Positions 36,735 through 45,186 of a stretch of DNA of 64,000 nt are shown here, one piece after another. The notes beneath the pieces are model-generated. The model made no database searches. It worked only from the letters and a program-made list of their open reading frames with translations, and was not told the DNA's origin. Every line of letters starts with the position of its first letter. The stretch's first letter is position 1. Origin of the DNA: CAXBNB01 sp040151475 (lineage in GTDB: Bacteria; Bacteroidota; Bacteroidia; Cytophagales; Cyclobacteriaceae); NCBI RefSeq assembly GCF_040151475.1, contig NZ_JBDKWG010000123.1, positions 1 to 64,000 on the forward strand. The letters run 5' to 3'. Position numbers and translations under genes: made by a program.

Positions 36735-37385
36735 TCAGGAATCCAAAAAACCTTTTTGGATGGCGTATTTCACAAGTCCGGCTGTGTTTTTTACTCCAAG
36801 CTTGTCAAGTAGATTTCTTCGGTGGGTATCTACGGTTCTTACGCTAATGAACAGTTTCTCCGCTATCTCTGGATTGGAGTACTCTTCACTGATCAACACA
36901 AGAACTTCTATTTCACGGTCAGTAAGCGGAGTGTCTTCTGTTTTTTTCTTTTTGGTAACAGGATTGGAAATATGATCCAAAAGCTTTGCCGAAACCTGGC
37001 TGCTGAAATAGGTATTGCCATTGGCAGCTGTGTGGATGGCATTGATCATTTCTTCTTTACCTGCATTTTTGAGGATATAGCCATTCGCTCCTGCTTCCAG
37101 CATTTTGATTATGTAATTTTTATCCCCATGCATGGACAAGGCAAGGATTTTAATGTCAGGATAATCCTTTTTGATTTCAGCAGTCATGTCTATTCCATTG
37201 GTCTCTCCCATGTCAATGTCCATCAGTATAATGTCCACTTTCTGCTGTTCCAATAGTTCACGAATTTCTTTCCCACTTCCGACATCCCCTACTACCTCCA
37301 TGTTGTGCTCCTTGCCGAGCAACTCGGCCAAACCTTCCCTGAACATTTTATGGTCATCTGCTATCAATATATTCATCTGCTCCAT
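36735..37385 (-). CDS. NarL/LuxR-family response regulator
   Basis: 216 residues. Receiver domain with ILIADDHKMFREGLAELLGK and phospho-acceptor D56 (LMDIDMGETNG). C-terminal LuxR-type helix-turn-helix: LTDREIEVLVLISEEYSNPE then KLFISVRTVDTHRRNLLDKL. Encoded 6 bp downstream of a matching histidine kinase, so the two form a two-component system. The regulated genes are not visible; the divergent universal stress gene is a candidate. Confidence 0.93.
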   Translation of the reverse strand: MEQMNILIADDHKMFREGLAELLGKEHNMEVVGDVGSGKEIRELLEQQKVDIILMDIDMGETNGIDMTAEIKKDYPDIKILALSMHGDKNYIIKMLEAGANGYILKNAGKEEMINAIHTAANGNTYFSSQVSAKLLDHISNPVTKKKKTEDTPLTDREIEVLVLISEEYSNPEIAEKLFISVRTVDTHRRNLLDKLGVKNTAGLVKYAIQKGFLDS

Positions 37386-37391
37386 AGCTTT

Positions 37392-38387
37392 TCAATTAAG
37401 TGGTATCTCAACGGTGGCAGTCATGCCCCTTCCCGGATGAGAATCTATAATAACTTCTCCCGCCAATGCTTTTGCCCTATTTTCTATGTTCATCAGGCCA
37501 ATTCCTTTACTAACCAATTCCGGAAGGAACCCTTTTCCATCGTCTTCATACATCAACTGAATATTTAAATCCCGACGAATTACCTGTAATGTTATTTTTT
37601 TCGCCTGAGCATATTTCAAAGTATTGTTTATCAATTCCTGACCTATTCGGTACAATGCCAATTCAGTCACTTCATCTAACCGTTCGTGCCAACCGGAATT
37701 AATAAAACTAACTTCAATTCCTTTAGTCTCATCAATCTTTTCACAGAGCGTTTCAAGTGCTTCAATTAAACCAAAATCGGAAAGCACCCTGGGCATCAGG
37801 TTGTGTGAAATAGACCGCAAATCGTTGGCAGCCTCATCTATCATTTCATAGGATTTCCTGAATTTATCCCCCAGTTCATGACTAATGGTTTCCACATCCC
37901 CTTCAATATTGGCAAGATTCATTTTCAAAGTCGATAAAATAGGCCCTATCCCATCATGAATTTCTCTTGCCAGCCTTTTTCTTTCCTGCTCCTGCCCTTC
38001 CAATAGTGAATTGAGAGCTGCATGTTTTGCCTCTTTGATAGATGAAATATCTGCTATAGTGACAATCATTCCATTATGGATTTTTCTTCCTCTAAATGTC
38101 AGGTATTTCCCATTGTAAAACACTTCTTCTATGTCAAACTGCTTCCGTTTTTTGGTCAGGCAATGATCAACTTTTGTTTTGAGTTCATCAATCTCATCAA
38201 TTACCTCTAGTATCTTCATTCCTGTCAATTCATCAATGCTGTATTCCAAACCCAACTGTTCCAAAGATTGCGCATTGGCAATAGTTATATTGCCCATTAA
38301 GTCTATGGCAATAATGCCATAGGGAGCTTCTTCGATCATTGAAAGCAGAAAGTCGTGGTTATTAATAAGCTCTTTGTCGTAGGTCAT
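37392..38387 (-). CDS. PAS-domain sensor histidine kinase, NarX/DegS type (HisKA_3)
   Basis: 331 residues. A PAS domain (SMIEEAPYGIIAIDLMGNIT, near residues 16-35) is followed by a HisKA_3 dimerisation helix with phospho-acceptor H144 in LAREIHDGIGPILSTLKMNL, and a HATPase_c domain (ALYRIGQELINNTLKYAQAK, DDGKGFLPE, GIGLMNIENRAKAL). No transmembrane helix is seen, so it is a soluble kinase sensing a cytoplasmic cue through PAS. Pairs with the adjacent NarL-type regulator. Confidence 0.92.
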   Translation of the reverse strand: MTYDKELINNHDFLLSMIEEAPYGIIAIDLMGNITIANAQSLEQLGLEYSIDELTGMKILEVIDEIDELKTKVDHCLTKKRKQFDIEEVFYNGKYLTFRGRKIHNGMIVTIADISSIKEAKHAALNSLLEGQEQERKRLAREIHDGIGPILSTLKMNLANIEGDVETISHELGDKFRKSYEMIDEAANDLRSISHNLMPRVLSDFGLIEALETLCEKIDETKGIEVSFINSGWHERLDEVTELALYRIGQELINNTLKYAQAKKITLQVIRRDLNIQLMYEDDGKGFLPELVSKGIGLMNIENRAKALAGEVIIDSHPGRGMTATVEIPLN

Positions 38388-38570
38388 TCTTTTTCCAAAT
38401 ACATTACATCAAAGTCTAAAGATAAACCCGGTATAAGATAAAGTCACCAATTTTTAAAGATATAATGTGACCTGCTTTGAAATGAGCGTCTAATACAAAA
38501 CACCGTGAAGCTTGTTTCATTTAGTAAAAGGAGGAACTCAAACACGGTGATGGTTAATTATATATTTCGT

Positions 38571-39431
38571 ATGTCGAATTTTAAGAAAATATTAGTGCCA
38601 TTTGATGACAATGCCAGATCCATTGGAGCACTCGAATATGCTGCCATGTTTGCCACTGGCATAGGAGCTAAAATAACAGCCCTTCATTTGGCTGATCCCA
38701 AAGACTATCACTCCAAAGAAGAATTTCAGAAAGAATTGGCAGAAATGGTAGATCAGCAACTGCGCCCCACATTGCATGAAATCCAAAAAACCTATAGCGA
38801 CATCCGAAAAATAGACCTGCAAATCCGGGGCTTGGAAAAAGCAATTCCACAACACATTGTTGAATTTTCAGAGGAAAATGAAATTGATTTCATAGTAATG
38901 AAAAGTCATGGCTTGCCAGATACAGATGATTGGGACATGCATCTGAAAAGTACCAATGCCTATAAAGTGGTGTTGGAATCTACCTGTCCCGTGTTCACAT
39001 TTACTGAAATCCCGATAAAACCTAAAATGAAAAACATTCTGGTTCCATTGGATCTAAGTGAAGGCAGTTTGTACAAAATCCCATTTGCTGCATCTCTTGC
39101 TCAGCAATTTGAGGCGACTCTGCATCTTGTCTCTGCATCAGAACACAAAGAAGATCAGGAGGAGCTGCAACATAGGCTGGACCAAGTGAGCAATGAACTG
39201 ACTGAAAAAGGAATCAAAATCGTCAAAAATGGATTATTCCCCGGCACTTTGCCTGCTGCAATCCAAGCATATACAGAAAAGTCCGGCATTGACCTGGTGA
39301 TAATTATGAGCCGACCGAGTTTCAAGTGGTCAGATCTATGGGTTTCTCCTAAAGCCAAAAGAATTATTTCTCATTCCAAAGTGCCGGTGGTCAGTATCCG
39401 ATCAAACAAACCGCTGGAAGTGGATTTGTGA
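38571..39431 (+). CDS. Universal stress protein, tandem UspA domains
   Basis: About 286 residues from ATG 38571 (MSNFKKILVPFDDNARS), with two UspA domains: the first to about residue 150, the second from MKNILVPLDLSEGSLYKIPF. The longer frame starts with GTG at 38505, and an in-frame ATG at 38550 has GGAGG about 15 bases upstream, so the start is uncertain. The family binds ATP/AMP or acts in stress survival. It is divergent from the two-component pair and ends before a strong bidirectional terminator. Confidence 0.88.
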   Translation: MSNFKKILVPFDDNARSIGALEYAAMFATGIGAKITALHLADPKDYHSKEEFQKELAEMVDQQLRPTLHEIQKTYSDIRKIDLQIRGLEKAIPQHIVEFSEENEIDFIVMKSHGLPDTDDWDMHLKSTNAYKVVLESTCPVFTFTEIPIKPKMKNILVPLDLSEGSLYKIPFAASLAQQFEATLHLVSASEHKEDQEELQHRLDQVSNELTEKGIKIVKNGLFPGTLPAAIQAYTEKSGIDLVIIMSRPSFKWSDLWVSPKAKRIISHSKVPVVSIRSNKPLEVDL

Positions 39432-39449
39432 TTTCCCATTCACTTATAT

Positions 39450-39496
39450 GTAGAAAAAGAAACTCCTATTCTAGAAACAGGAGTTTCTTTTTCTAC
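39450..39496. terminator. Bidirectional intrinsic terminator
   Basis: Perfect 18-bp inverted repeat (39450-39467 and 39479-39496) with an 11-nt loop between two convergent genes. The arms contain A-rich and T-rich runs (GAAAAAGAAACTCCT / AGGAGTTTCTTTTTC), so a U-tract is available in either direction. It separates the universal stress gene from creD. Confidence 0.85.
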
Positions 39497-39508
39497 AACT
39501 AAAAGTTT

Positions 39509-40843
39509 TTATTCGGTTTCAATATTCAATTTGTACCAGTTAATTCTTCTGGTAAAATACATGGTAGCTCCCAAAATTACTGTTAATCCAATGCTTCCCA
39601 TAAGAAGGGCATAATCTGCCAATTGCAGTGTTACGAATAGAAAACCATAGATTCCCAGTAATGTTGATACCAAAAGTATGGTCAGTTTTTTTGCATGGAA
39701 AATACTCAGGGAGTACAAAGTAATCATAGAAACTATTCCAAGAGCTGAAATTCCATACGCAAAATTGAAATTTGAATGCTCTGTTATAGACACCAAAAGA
39801 ATATAAAAAATACACAAAGCCAAGCCAACCAACGCATATTGAAATGGATGTATCTTTCGTTTATTCAATATTTCTACCAAGAAAAAAATCAGAAATGTCA
39901 GAGCAATGGTCATCACGGCATATTTTGACGATCTCATTGATTTTTGATAATCATCCAGTGGTAAGATAAGATTCACTCCAAAAGCTGAAGCATCCATTTT
40001 TTTAGATTGGTCGGTATCTACCCAGGACTGAGGAAAGTTCCTGTTGAGCTGAAGAATAGACCAACGAGCTGAAAATCCATCGTCATTTAGTTCGCGTGAA
40101 TCGGGCAAGAAATTACCGTCAAAACTTGGTGAATTCCATGCTGATTTCAGTTGTACTTTGGTAGTACTCCCAATCGGTACAAACGACATATTTTGGCTTC
40201 CCTGGAGGTCAAGTTGAAAATCGAAATTTACGGATTGATTGATGAGATTTTCAAGGTTTGGCAGGTCAACCGTTATCCCGGAATATATAAGATGGGATAT
40301 TTTAGATCCGGGTTTTACACTCAGATTTTGATCCCCCCACTTAACTGCTATTTGATTCTTTATACCTCTTAAATCCGATATGCCTATTGTTAAAAATGAC
40401 TGATCGTATTTTATTTCTTTGAGGTTCGTCTTATCTGGATGTTGGTCAAACAAAAAATTACCCGAAACGGAAAGATTCGATTTATACACTACTACTTCAT
40501 AAATTCCTCTTCGCAATTTTTCCGGTTCTATTTCACCATCAACTTTTAGGTTTTCCGGAAGTATGTACCAATATCTTGTAGTCGTAATAATCTTTTCATC
40601 TTTCTCATATTCGTATATCAAGGGAATTGTCAAAATGGGTCCATTTATTTGCTGCTTTTCGGCCCATTTAGAACTCACTTCTGTAGTAGCCTGACTGTTT
40701 AACTGCTCTCGTTCATCAATAATCGAATCAATCATTGAAGCAGGGATCAATAGCAAGAGCATAAGTATGGTGATTGTAATCAGTTTAAGCGTAACTGAAT
40801 TCTTAATCCAGTTGTTTACTTTCTCAATTGGGGAGTTTTCCAT
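39509..40843 (-). CDS. creD: CreD-family inner membrane protein
   Basis: 444 residues. N-terminal helix (VTLKLITITILMLLLLIPAS), the long periplasmic region beginning with NGPILTIPLIYEYE and containing YWYILPENLKVDGEIEPEKL and RRGIYEVVVYKSNLSVSGNF, then about six C-terminal helices (YAVMTIALTFLIFFLVEILN, PFQYALVGLALCIFYILLV). This is the CreD architecture, linked to cell-envelope integrity and beta-lactam/colicin responses. It is preceded by a site shared with the adjacent membrane-protein/regulator operon, see 40869-40887. Confidence 0.9.
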   Translation of the reverse strand: MENSPIEKVNNWIKNSVTLKLITITILMLLLLIPASMIDSIIDEREQLNSQATTEVSSKWAEKQQINGPILTIPLIYEYEKDEKIITTTRYWYILPENLKVDGEIEPEKLRRGIYEVVVYKSNLSVSGNFLFDQHPDKTNLKEIKYDQSFLTIGISDLRGIKNQIAVKWGDQNLSVKPGSKISHLIYSGITVDLPNLENLINQSVNFDFQLDLQGSQNMSFVPIGSTTKVQLKSAWNSPSFDGNFLPDSRELNDDGFSARWSILQLNRNFPQSWVDTDQSKKMDASAFGVNLILPLDDYQKSMRSSKYAVMTIALTFLIFFLVEILNKRKIHPFQYALVGLALCIFYILLVSITEHSNFNFAYGISALGIVSMITLYSLSIFHAKKLTILLVSTLLGIYGFLFVTLQLADYALLMGSIGLTVILGATMYFTRRINWYKLNIETE

Positions 40844-40868
40844 TTTTTAATTAATTTTAATTTAAAAG

Positions 40869-40887
40869 TACTTTGAATTACAAAGCT
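40869..40887. promoter_or_regulatory. creD-upstream copy of shared palindromic site
   Basis: TACTTTGAATTACAAAGCT, 26 bp before the creD start. It matches 16 of 19 positions of the site at 41814-41832 and keeps the CTTTG...CAAAG arms. The identity continues on the left through AAAAG. A winged-helix regulator is encoded next door. On the transcribed strand the site also contains a TTTG that could serve as a promoter -7 element. Confidence 0.55.
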
Positions 40888-40902
40888 TAAGGGTAAAAAA
40901 TT

Positions 40903-41193
40903 TTATTTTAAAAGTTGTTCTATTGCATTTATATGTTTTAAAAATGCCTCCCGTCCCTCATCGGTCACAGAATATTTAGTGTTGGGTTTTCTATCCAAAA
41001 ATTCCTTTTTAGAGACGACATATTTACTCTTATCCAGAGATTTGAGATGGCTGGCAAGGTTTCCATCAGTGACATCCAATAATTCTTTCAAGGTATTAAA
41101 ATCTAAATATTCGTTTACCACCAGAGCAGACATGATGCCTAGTCTGATTTTATTCTCAAAAGCTTTATTTAAATCTTTTAGTAATTCTTTCAC
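40903..41193 (-). CDS. Small winged-helix transcriptional regulator
   Basis: About 96 residues from GTG 41193, whose GTGA overlaps the upstream stop codon; the longer frame (to 41259) reads improbable aromatic sequence. Contains KAFENKIRLGIMSALVVNEY and FNTLKELLDVTDGNLASHLK, a MarR/ArsR-like winged helix of the type paired with CreD in Bacteroidota, followed by NTKYSVTDEGREAFLKHI. It has no visible metal-binding cysteines. Probably represses or activates its own operon and creD through the shared palindromic site. Confidence 0.82.
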   Translation of the reverse strand: MKELLKDLNKAFENKIRLGIMSALVVNEYLDFNTLKELLDVTDGNLASHLKSLDKSKYVVSKKEFLDRKPNTKYSVTDEGREAFLKHINAIEQLLK

Positions 41194-41807
41194 GACTTGT
41201 ATTTGATCTCCATCACCACTCCATAAGCAATATGCAATACCCCAAACCCAATAGACCAAAACAGCAATCCATAACCAATAAAATGGGTGGCTATTAAGCC
41301 TAAAATAATTTCCACAATACCCAAACTACGGATTTCTGTGAGTGTGTATTTGCTTGCATTAACCAAGGCCAAACCATAGAAGATAAGTGTGAGAGGTGCT
41401 ACTATGCCAATATAGCCTTTCAAAAGAAGCATCAGGCATAGAATGCCTCCTGTTACCAATGGAATACTCAAATTAACAACCAGCCTTTTTGTCTGATGGT
41501 CCCAAAGTTTCTGTTTCCTTTTTTTTGTCTCTTTAGTAGTAAAATAGATTCCCGCTCCGATAGAAACCACCAATGTAATAATGGCAATCAATAACAAGCT
41601 AATAAGGCTGTCAGTAGTAATTATAGCCTTTCTATATTCAAGGTAGTCCTGATTGGTATATACATTTTGATAGGCCAAATAGGCACCAATCAGGGCGAAA
41701 ATTCCGGCAGACACTCCTGATAGCCCACTCAAAGAAATAAACCGTGATGACCGATTCATGATATCTTTGATATCTCTCAGGTCTTTTATATATTTTTCCT
41801 CACTCAT
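41190..41807 (-). CDS. Small membrane protein co-encoded with winged-helix regulator
   Basis: About 205 residues from ATG 41807; a TTG at 41828 is less likely. A short cytoplasmic N-terminus (MSEEKYIKDLRDIKDIMNRS) precedes about five transmembrane segments, e.g. GVSAGIFALIGAYLAYQNVY, SLLLIAIITLVVSIGAGIYF, LVTGGILCLMLLLKGYIGIV and LIATHFIGYGLLFWSIGFGV. I do not recognise a named family. Coupled to the regulator by GTGA overlap, the trio with creD may be an envelope-stress module. Confidence 0.75.
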   Translation of the reverse strand: MSEEKYIKDLRDIKDIMNRSSRFISLSGLSGVSAGIFALIGAYLAYQNVYTNQDYLEYRKAIITTDSLISLLLIAIITLVVSIGAGIYFTTKETKKRKQKLWDHQTKRLVVNLSIPLVTGGILCLMLLLKGYIGIVAPLTLIFYGLALVNASKYTLTEIRSLGIVEIILGLIATHFIGYGLLFWSIGFGVLHIAYGVVMEIKYKS

Positions 41808-41813
41808 AAAAAG

Positions 41814-41832
41814 TACTTTGAATTGCAAAGTA
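41814..41832. promoter_or_regulatory. Palindromic operator/promoter site before the membrane-regulator operon
   Basis: TACTTTG AATTG CAAAGTA: perfect 7-bp arms, 5-bp spacer, lying 7-25 bp upstream of the start codon at 41807. It is nearly identical to the site upstream of creD (40869-40887). Its position over the translation/transcription start fits a repressor operator. Confidence 0.6.
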
Positions 41833-41905
41833 ATTAAATATTGCGGAGTATTACTATATTACTTGGGATAAAATTTCATCGTTAATATAAAACTCATCTA
41901 CAGTC

Positions 41906-43201
41906 ATGGCAAAAAAGATACTGTTCCTTATAATATTTCCCTCCATTGTCCATTTTTCTCAAGCTCAAAAATTTGACAAGCAAATCAACACACTAGCGAC
42001 GCAATACGAAGCAGAAGTCATAGAACTTAGACATTGGTTTCATGAGCATGCCGAGCTGAGCAACAGGGAATTTCAAACCGCAGAAAGAATAGCCAAGGAA
42101 TTGAAATCTATAGGATACGCCCCTCAAACAGGTATAGCCAAGACTGGAGTGGTTGCTATTCTAAAAGGAGGAAAACCTGGCCCTGTTGTAGCATTGAGAG
42201 CAGATATTGACGGACTTCCAGTAAAAGAACGAGGCAATCTCAAATGGGCCTCAAATCAAATGGGAGAATATAACGGTGAACAAGTAGCTGTAATGCATGC
42301 TTGTGGCCATGACACACATATCAGCATATTGCTGGGTGTTGCCAAAATGTTATTTAAAATCAAGGATCAAGTACCTGGCACTGTCAAGTTCATCTTCCAA
42401 CCAGCCGAAGAAGGTGCGCCAGTTGGTGAAGAAGGTGGTGCCAAACTGATGGTGAAAGAAGGTGTTTTGAAAAACCCTGATGTGGATGCCATATTCGGTT
42501 TACACATCAGTGCAGATACTCCTGTTGGTGAAATTGAAGTCAGGTCAAAAGGCATCATGGCTGCTGTAAATAGCTTTAGAATTGACATCAAGGGTGTTCA
42601 AACTCATGGTTCTGCTCCTTGGTCCGGTGTTGATCCGATAGTTACTGCTGCACAAATGATTAATTCAATTCAAACAATCGTGAGTCGTAATATGAAACTG
42701 ATAGATGCAGCAGCAGTAGTTACAATAGGCGCCATTCATGGTGGTGTAAGAAGCAATATCATCCCAGAGGACCTTTATATGCTCGGAACCATCAGAACTT
42801 TGGATGCCGAAATGAAAACCACGGTTCATCAAAGACTTAGGGAAATTGTAGAGCATGTTGCTAAAGCCAACAATGCAGAAGCCACACTGGAAATTGATGA
42901 AGGCTACCCGATTACTTATAACGAACCTGAATTGTACGATCAAATGCTACCCACACTCAATCGCATCGCTGGAGCAGATAATGTAAAGATCATATCGGCA
43001 ATCACAGGAGCTGAAGATTTTTCATTTTTCCAGGAGAAAGTTCCGGGACTTTATTTCTTTGTTGGCGGATGCCCAAGCGGGAATGACACAAAAAAGGCCG
43101 CACCTCACCATACCCCCGATTTTTATGTTGACGACTCTGGCATGTTACTCGGAATGAAAACCATGACTGCTCTAACCCTTGATTATTTAAATAAGAAATA
43201 G
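41906..43201 (+). CDS. Exported M20-family metallopeptidase/amidohydrolase (IAA/hippurate hydrolase-like)
   Basis: 431 residues with a signal peptide (LFLIIFPSIVHFSQAQ). Metal-site motifs of the M20D group: RADIDGLPVKE, HACGHDTH (H131-H138, with Cys133 typical of this group), QPAEEGAPVGEEGGAKLMV, GLHIS and the C-terminal GAEDFSFFQEKVPG. Family members hydrolyse N-acyl amino acids and their conjugates. It is periplasmic here. Could contribute deacylation of N-acetyl amino acids, but no operon link exists to the DgcN-like genes. Confidence 0.9.
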   Translation: MAKKILFLIIFPSIVHFSQAQKFDKQINTLATQYEAEVIELRHWFHEHAELSNREFQTAERIAKELKSIGYAPQTGIAKTGVVAILKGGKPGPVVALRADIDGLPVKERGNLKWASNQMGEYNGEQVAVMHACGHDTHISILLGVAKMLFKIKDQVPGTVKFIFQPAEEGAPVGEEGGAKLMVKEGVLKNPDVDAIFGLHISADTPVGEIEVRSKGIMAAVNSFRIDIKGVQTHGSAPWSGVDPIVTAAQMINSIQTIVSRNMKLIDAAAVVTIGAIHGGVRSNIIPEDLYMLGTIRTLDAEMKTTVHQRLREIVEHVAKANNAEATLEIDEGYPITYNEPELYDQMLPTLNRIAGADNVKIISAITGAEDFSFFQEKVPGLYFFVGGCPSGNDTKKAAPHHTPDFYVDDSGMLLGMKTMTALTLDYLNKK

Positions 43202-43260
43202 GTTTTTTTTTGACATTAGTAGCTACACACCGTTTCGCATTTAGCCATAAGATTTATAAC

Positions 43261-43339
43261 AGACCTGTCTGGTTTCTTTCAGAAAGGAAAAGAAAACAAC
43301 TGTTAACATAGGGTTTTTCGAGATAAACCTGACAGGTCT
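43261..43339. repeat. 79-bp palindrome-ended element, copy 1
   Basis: Begins AGACCTGTCTGGTTT and ends AAACCTGACAGGTCT, the two ends being reverse complements with one mismatch. The interior (TTTCAGAAAGG...AAAACAACTGTTAACAT) matches copies 2 and 3. Lies between the M20 gene and the toxin gene. Confidence 0.85.
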
Positions 43340-43401
43340 CAAAACAAATACCTCATCAAAAATTTCCACTTGGTATTCACACCCTAATGGCTCGGATTTA
43401 T

Positions 43402-43755
43402 CTATCTATTTCTGGCTGATATCTCAGCAGAATCCTTTTCAGTTGGAAAAAAATCTGTGATAAATACAACTCCCGATTCCTCTTCAATAAAATAAATTAC
43501 CTTCACTTCTGCTCTGGAAGTTCTTTCGTATAAAACAAAACGATATTCTTTTTTCCTATGTAATAATCGAGGTTCTGGTGCTGCTCTTTTTGCTTGATAA
43601 GCTAAACTTTTTGCGGTATCTCTAATTTCATTTGCAATTTCTTCTGCACGACTTAACTCGTAGTTATCATACAGGTAATCCACTATTTCGTAAAAACTAA
43701 TTTCTGCGGGATCGGTTATGATCACTTCATACTTGCTCTCTTGTTTGCTTTCCAC
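43402..43755 (-). CDS. ParE/RelE-superfamily toxin of a type II toxin-antitoxin pair
   Basis: 117 residues from a GTG at 43755; a later GTG at 43725 overlaps the antitoxin stop, so the exact start is open. The pattern YEVIITDPAEISFYEIVDYL, ARAEEIANEI-like helix (SRAEEIANEIRD), KKEYRFVLYERTS and VKVIYFIEEESGVVFITDFF matches ParE/RelE toxins, which inhibit gyrase or cleave ribosome-bound mRNA. Located in the repeat-rich accessory stretch, flanked by copy 1 of the 79-bp element. It overlaps the antitoxin gene by up to 34 bp. Confidence 0.75.
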   Translation of the reverse strand: MESKQESKYEVIITDPAEISFYEIVDYLYDNYELSRAEEIANEIRDTAKSLAYQAKRAAPEPRLLHRKKEYRFVLYERTSRAEVKVIYFIEEESGVVFITDFFPTEKDSAEISARNR

Positions 43756-43949
43756 TGCTCAAAACTCCGATTAAATTGATCAAAACTTTTTGTTCTACCT
43801 TCGGATATCGCCTTTTCAGATTCATCTGCACGCTTGTTCATTTCATCTTGAATAAGCAAGTCCTTCATATAAGCAAGCACTTTTTCTTGTTGGTTATTTT
43901 CTAGTCTAAGCAGATGGCTAATCAATTCCTTATCTATTACCTGATCCAT
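43722..43949 (-). CDS. Antitoxin of type II toxin-antitoxin pair
   Basis: 75 residues, upstream of and overlapping the ParE/RelE-like toxin. A short N-terminal helical part (HLLRLENNQQEKVLAYMKDL) and a charged C-terminus (ADESEKAISEGRTKSFDQFN) fit the Bacteroidota antitoxin type in which the C-terminus wraps the toxin. ATG start at 43949. Usually such antitoxins repress their own promoter; no palindrome was identified just upstream. Confidence 0.7.
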   Translation of the reverse strand: MDQVIDKELISHLLRLENNQQEKVLAYMKDLLIQDEMNKRADESEKAISEGRTKSFDQFNRSFEQWKANKRASMK

Positions 43950-44108
43950 AATAATAACTTTTTACCAAAGTTAACAAATTCCTAATTATTTCAATTTACC
44001 CTTCCGTTTCTATTATCCTCATAATGTCACCCACTATATCCAATTTGAGACTCGATATTATGAGGTACTCTTCTTGATTGCAATATTTATACTTTTCCCA
44101 ATGGCGTG

Positions 44109-44147
44109 CATTTAGCCTTTTCGGCGCAATGCGTGACTTATTCCAGC
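44109..44147. repeat. 39-bp dispersed repeat (copy A)
   Basis: CATTTAGCCTTTTCGGCGCA then ATGCGTGACTTATTCCAGC. Nearly identical to 46251-46290. Its reverse complement also occurs, degenerate, inside the two 174-bp repeats (AAGTCACGCATTGC at 44905-44918 and AAGTCATGCGTTGC at 44684-44697). The sequence after it (ATCAAAGTAAGCAACCAACCA) resembles that before the 174-bp repeats. Confidence 0.7.
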
Positions 44148-44177
44148 ATCAAAGTAAGCAACCAACCACTACGATGC

Positions 44178-44579
44178 TCAATATGCCTGAGAAAGAATAG
44201 GATAGCGGGTAAAACTGGATAATCCGGTAGCATTTCTGTTGAATTTACCAATACAGCTCGACTGATACTGCACATCAAAGCTAGGAAAATCGGGATTTAT
44301 ACTTTTCGGCATATCACTACCTTGAAGGAAGAAGAATACAGTCGTTGTGCCGTATTTGGTATAAGGCATCATCTGTCCGTACTGCTCCATCTCCTGCCAC
44401 AGGGTATCCGAGATACTTACCACATACTTTCGTATGATAGGACCGGTATTATTCTCATTTCTGTAGAAAGCCATTTCCTTAAAGTCACCAGGTAAATCAT
44501 CCACAGTATCCTGAGAGAAACTTATCCAAAAAATGATGGTAGTAATAGTAGCTATTGCAATAAGGAAGATTCGCTTCAT
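44178..44579 (-). CDS. Small exported/anchored hypothetical protein
   Basis: About 133 residues from ATG 44579 (MKRIFLIAIATITTIIFWIS, a signal peptide or anchor). The longer frame to 44630 runs into repeat sequence and is unlikely. Mature part includes WQEMEQYGQMMPYTKYGTTT and VFFFLQGSDMPKSINPDF. I do not recognise a family. It resembles orphan lipoprotein-like small proteins scattered in Bacteroidota accessory regions. Its C-terminal end may be within repeat-derived sequence. Confidence 0.55.
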   Translation of the reverse strand: MKRIFLIAIATITTIIFWISFSQDTVDDLPGDFKEMAFYRNENNTGPIIRKYVVSISDTLWQEMEQYGQMMPYTKYGTTTVFFFLQGSDMPKSINPDFPSFDVQYQSSCIGKFNRNATGLSSFTRYPILSQAY

Positions 44580-44655
44580 AAAGGACAAATATAGTTGTTG
44601 AAGTCTTAAGTGCGTACTTAGCGATAGCATACGTGACTTATTTCAGCATCAGAGT

Positions 44656-44829
44656 AGGAAACCAACTATCTTACAAGAGGGACAAGTCATGCGTTGCACC
44701 AAAAAGCCTAAACTTGGGATATGGGAGTTTTATAGAACTGGACAATATACAGACCTGCCAGGTTTCTTCCAGAAGGGATAGAAAAACAACCGTCAACATC
44801 GGGTTTTGCGAGACAAACCTGACAGGTCT
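44656..44829. repeat. 174-bp repeat containing 79-bp element copy 2
   Basis: Starts AGGAAACCAACTATCTTACA, includes TGCGTTGCACCAAAAAGCCT and GAACTGGACAATATAC, and ends with the 79-bp element at 44751-44829 (AGACCTGCCAGGTTT ... AAACCTGACAGGTCT). The next repeat begins 47 bp after its end. The two units are clearly homologous but diverged by roughly 15 percent. Confidence 0.85.
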
Positions 44830-44876
44830 TAAAATTTATGCTTCTCAGACTTACAATAAGATAAATAGTAGAAAGC

Positions 44877-45049
44877 AGGAAACCAACTACCTTATAAGAG
44901 AGGCAAGTCACGCATTGCACCAAAAAGCTAAACTTGGACTATGGAAATTTTATAGAGCTGGACAATATACAGACCTGTCAGGTTTCTTCCAGAAAGCACA
45001 GAAAAACAACCGTCAACGTCAGCTTTTTTGAGATAAACCTGACAGGTCT
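44877..45049. repeat. 173-bp repeat containing 79-bp element copy 3
   Basis: Starts AGGAAACCAACTACCTTATA, includes ACGCATTGCACCAAAAAGCT and GAGCTGGACAATATAC, and ends with the 79-bp element at 44971-45049, whose ends AGACCTGTCAGGTTT and AAACCTGACAGGTCT are exact reverse complements. It shows direct repetition with the unit at 44656-44829. Confidence 0.85.
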
Positions 45050-45186
45050 TGCCTTCCTGCATAATTCCTAGCTGAACTCATTCTAAGGAATCTATCAGTA
45101 GATGTTTGAACTCTTTCTTGTGAACAGATCGATCCAGTGTACCACGGTAGAAGTAGCAAAGTAAGCCCTTCTGAATCCGCCACTAG

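Noticed and set aside
39450..39496. Operator palindrome
   Set aside because: Perfect stem with A/T-rich ends between two convergent genes fits a bidirectional terminator better.
44633..45031. 132-residue plus-strand open frame across the repeats
   Set aside because: It translates the 174-bp repeat units and shows internal repetition only because the DNA repeats.
43261..45049. Possible CRISPR array
   Set aside because: Only three copies, 79 bp long, irregularly spaced (about 1.4 kb and 141 bp), with palindromic ends and no cas genes.
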